This document shows, one piece after another, positions 4,838-5,704 of a stretch of 5,704 nucleotides of DNA (the stretch's first letter is position 1; the number at the start of each line of letters is the position of its first letter). The translations under genes were made by a program, and so were the position numbers. The notes below the pieces were generated by a model. It did no database searches. It was given only the letters and a program-made list of their open reading frames with translations, and was not told where the DNA came from. Origin of the DNA: Thermoplasmata archaeon. Its GTDB lineage: Archaea; Thermoplasmatota; Thermoplasmata; UBA10834. The stretch is taken from NCBI GenBank assembly GCA_025457845.1, contig JALOTO010000152.1, forward strand, positions 1-5,704, given 5' to 3'.

Positions 4838-5370
4838 AAGAGAGCGTCGACTACATCCTGAAGAGCATCGCGAAGACCCTAGAAGCCAACGTCGAGAACA
4901 CCGACCAGTTCGTCGAGTGGATCATCTCTTCCAGGAAGGTCTTCGTCTACGGCGTGGGCAGGTCGGGCCTGATCGGCAAGGCCTTCGCCATCAGGCTGGT
5001 CCAGATGGGGGTCGATGTCTACTTCGTCGGCGAGACCATCACCCCGATAGTGGAGGAGGGCGACCTGGTCATAATCGTCTCTCACACGGGTGAGACCATG
5101 TCGGCCATACAGACGGCCAACATCGTCCGCAGGGTCGGCGCCAGGGTCGTTTCCATCACCGCCCACCCCCACTCCAAACTCGCGACGGCGTCGAACATGA
5201 CCGTCATCATCCACCCGCCGAAGGACGAGGAGAGGAAGCGCCTGGCCCCCCTGGGGACCCTTTTCGAGGACGCGACCCTCATCTACCTCGACAGCATCGT
5301 CGCGATGCTCATGGAGAAGCTCGGCCAGGGCGAGGGGCAGATGCGCAGGCGCCACGCGATCTGGGTCTGA
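4834..5370 (+). CDS. hxlB: 6-phospho-3-hexuloisomerase (PHI, SIS domain)
   Basis: A 178-residue single SIS-domain protein, the size of characterised archaeal PHI proteins. It interconverts D-arabino-3-hexulose 6-phosphate and fructose 6-phosphate. In archaea lacking the oxidative pentose phosphate route, this step with hexulose-6-phosphate synthase supplies ribulose 5-phosphate in the cytoplasm, releasing formaldehyde. Visible features are YGVGRSGLIGKAFAIRL (residues 39-55, sugar-phosphate loop), SHTGET (83-88, where many homologues have SGSGET), APLGTLFEDA (138-147) and the C-terminal RRRHAIWV. The ATG shares ATGA with the stop of the Nfo-like gene, so translation is probably coupled; no strong ribosome binding site is seen. 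No synthase gene is in the window. It converges with the next gene across nine bases. Another SIS-domain isomerase is possible, but the overall pattern is that of PHI. Confidence 0.9.
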   Translation: MKESVDYILKSIAKTLEANVENTDQFVEWIISSRKVFVYGVGRSGLIGKAFAIRLVQMGVDVYFVGETITPIVEEGDLVIIVSHTGETMSAIQTANIVRRVGARVVSITAHPHSKLATASNMTVIIHPPKDEERKRLAPLGTLFEDATLIYLDSIVAMLMEKLGQGEGQMRRRHAIWV

Positions 5371-5379
5371 CCTTAGGGC

Positions 5380-5704
5380 TCAGCCGTCACCCTTCTCAAG
5401 CTTCTTCTCGAGCTCCACCCGCTTCCGCCTCATCTTCAGGTGCCACGCGACAAGGACGGCCGAGGCGCAGGCGACCCCAACGGCGAGCAGGTACGGCAGG
5501 TAGAGCTCCACCCAATCCCTGACGCTGCCTACGAAGCTGTTCTCGTCGAGGAGGGCGCTGATGTTCAAGGTCAATGGGGAGGTGCTCTCGTTGAGTAAGG
5601 GCAGGGCCGTGTCCACGACGAGTCCCGACCCCGTCGTGTAGTATGACGACCCTGGGTATGTCTCGTTCCCGTCCCCTAGGGCTGCGACCGAGGACAGGAA
5701 GTAG
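5380..5704 (-). CDS. Surface-exposed protein with C-terminal membrane anchor (N-terminal part outside window)
   Basis: The frame is open to the right edge, giving the last 107 residues of a longer protein. The visible part begins with a Ser/Thr/Gly/Tyr-rich stretch (LGDGNETYPGSSYYTTG) holding N-glycosylation sequons at N13, N38 and N47. A transmembrane helix follows at about 68-89 (LPYLLAVGVACASAVLVAWH). The protein ends in a basic cytoplasmic tail with a short charged helix (KMRRKRVELEKKLEKGDG). This layout, a large glycosylated outer region, one anchor and a basic tail, is common for archaeal surface proteins. An internal GTG at 5616 could start a 78-residue protein, but the open frame and extracellular composition upstream make a longer protein more likely. 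Specific function is unknown. Confidence 0.65.
   Translation of the reverse strand, partial: YFLSSVAALGDGNETYPGSSYYTTGSGLVVDTALPLLNESTSPLTLNISALLDENSFVGSVRDWVELYLPYLLAVGVACASAVLVAWHLKMRRKRVELEKKLEKGDG

Noticed and set aside
5380..5616. Stand-alone 78-residue protein starting at GTG 5616
   Set aside because: The frame continues open to the window edge with extracellular-type composition and a further N-glycosylation sequon, so this GTG is probably an internal valine.

Overview
The window is archaeal. It carries the archaeal/eukaryal-type genes eL18 (L18e) and RpoN (Rpb10 family), beginning from TATA-box promoters. Shine-Dalgarno sequences match an archaeal 16S 3' end (GGTGAT, GGAGG). The DNA is GC-rich with strong G/C preference at third codon positions in the housekeeping genes. 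The gene mix (ribosomal operon, 6-phospho-3-hexuloisomerase, DUF3795 protein, Nfo-like TIM barrel) fits a euryarchaeon, perhaps Thermoplasmatota or a methanogen relative. That placement is inference only.

Left part (1-1123): the C-terminal half of a GNAT acetyltransferase enters from the left edge on the + strand. It converges on a cysteine-rich DUF3795-type protein on the - strand. A gap of about 250 bp follows, holding a nested inverted repeat and one doubtful 21-codon ORF.

Middle-left (1124-1985): a five-helix membrane protein with a beta-rich outer domain on the - strand. It has its own TATA box and a 17-bp palindrome lying exactly over its start codon. Its codon choice looks less GC-biased than that of its neighbours.

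Centre (2016-3617, - strand): a classic archaeal ribosomal/RNA polymerase operon, rpl18e - rpl13 - rps9 - rpoN, with stop/start overlaps or spacings of a few bases. A tRNA-Pro(GGG) gene follows only 34 bp after rpoN with no promoter of its own visible. The tRNA is bracketed by an exact 11-bp repeat with pyrimidine-rich sense strand.

Right part (3618-5370, + strand): a divergent intergenic region with two facing promoters, then a two-gene unit. The first gene is a homologue of endonuclease IV (Nfo, AP-endonuclease family 2) in which only part of the trinuclear zinc site is kept. The second, overlapping by four bases (ATGA), is a 6-phospho-3-hexuloisomerase (SIS domain, reverse ribulose-monophosphate pathway). 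Nine bases beyond it, convergent, lies the C-terminus of a surface protein with one transmembrane anchor, running off the right edge.

Most of the window is ordinary housekeeping content. The points most worth a second look are the degenerate metal site of the Nfo-like protein together with its translational coupling to a sugar-phosphate isomerase, the palindrome over the start codon of the membrane protein, and the repeat-flanked tRNA at the end of the ribosomal operon.
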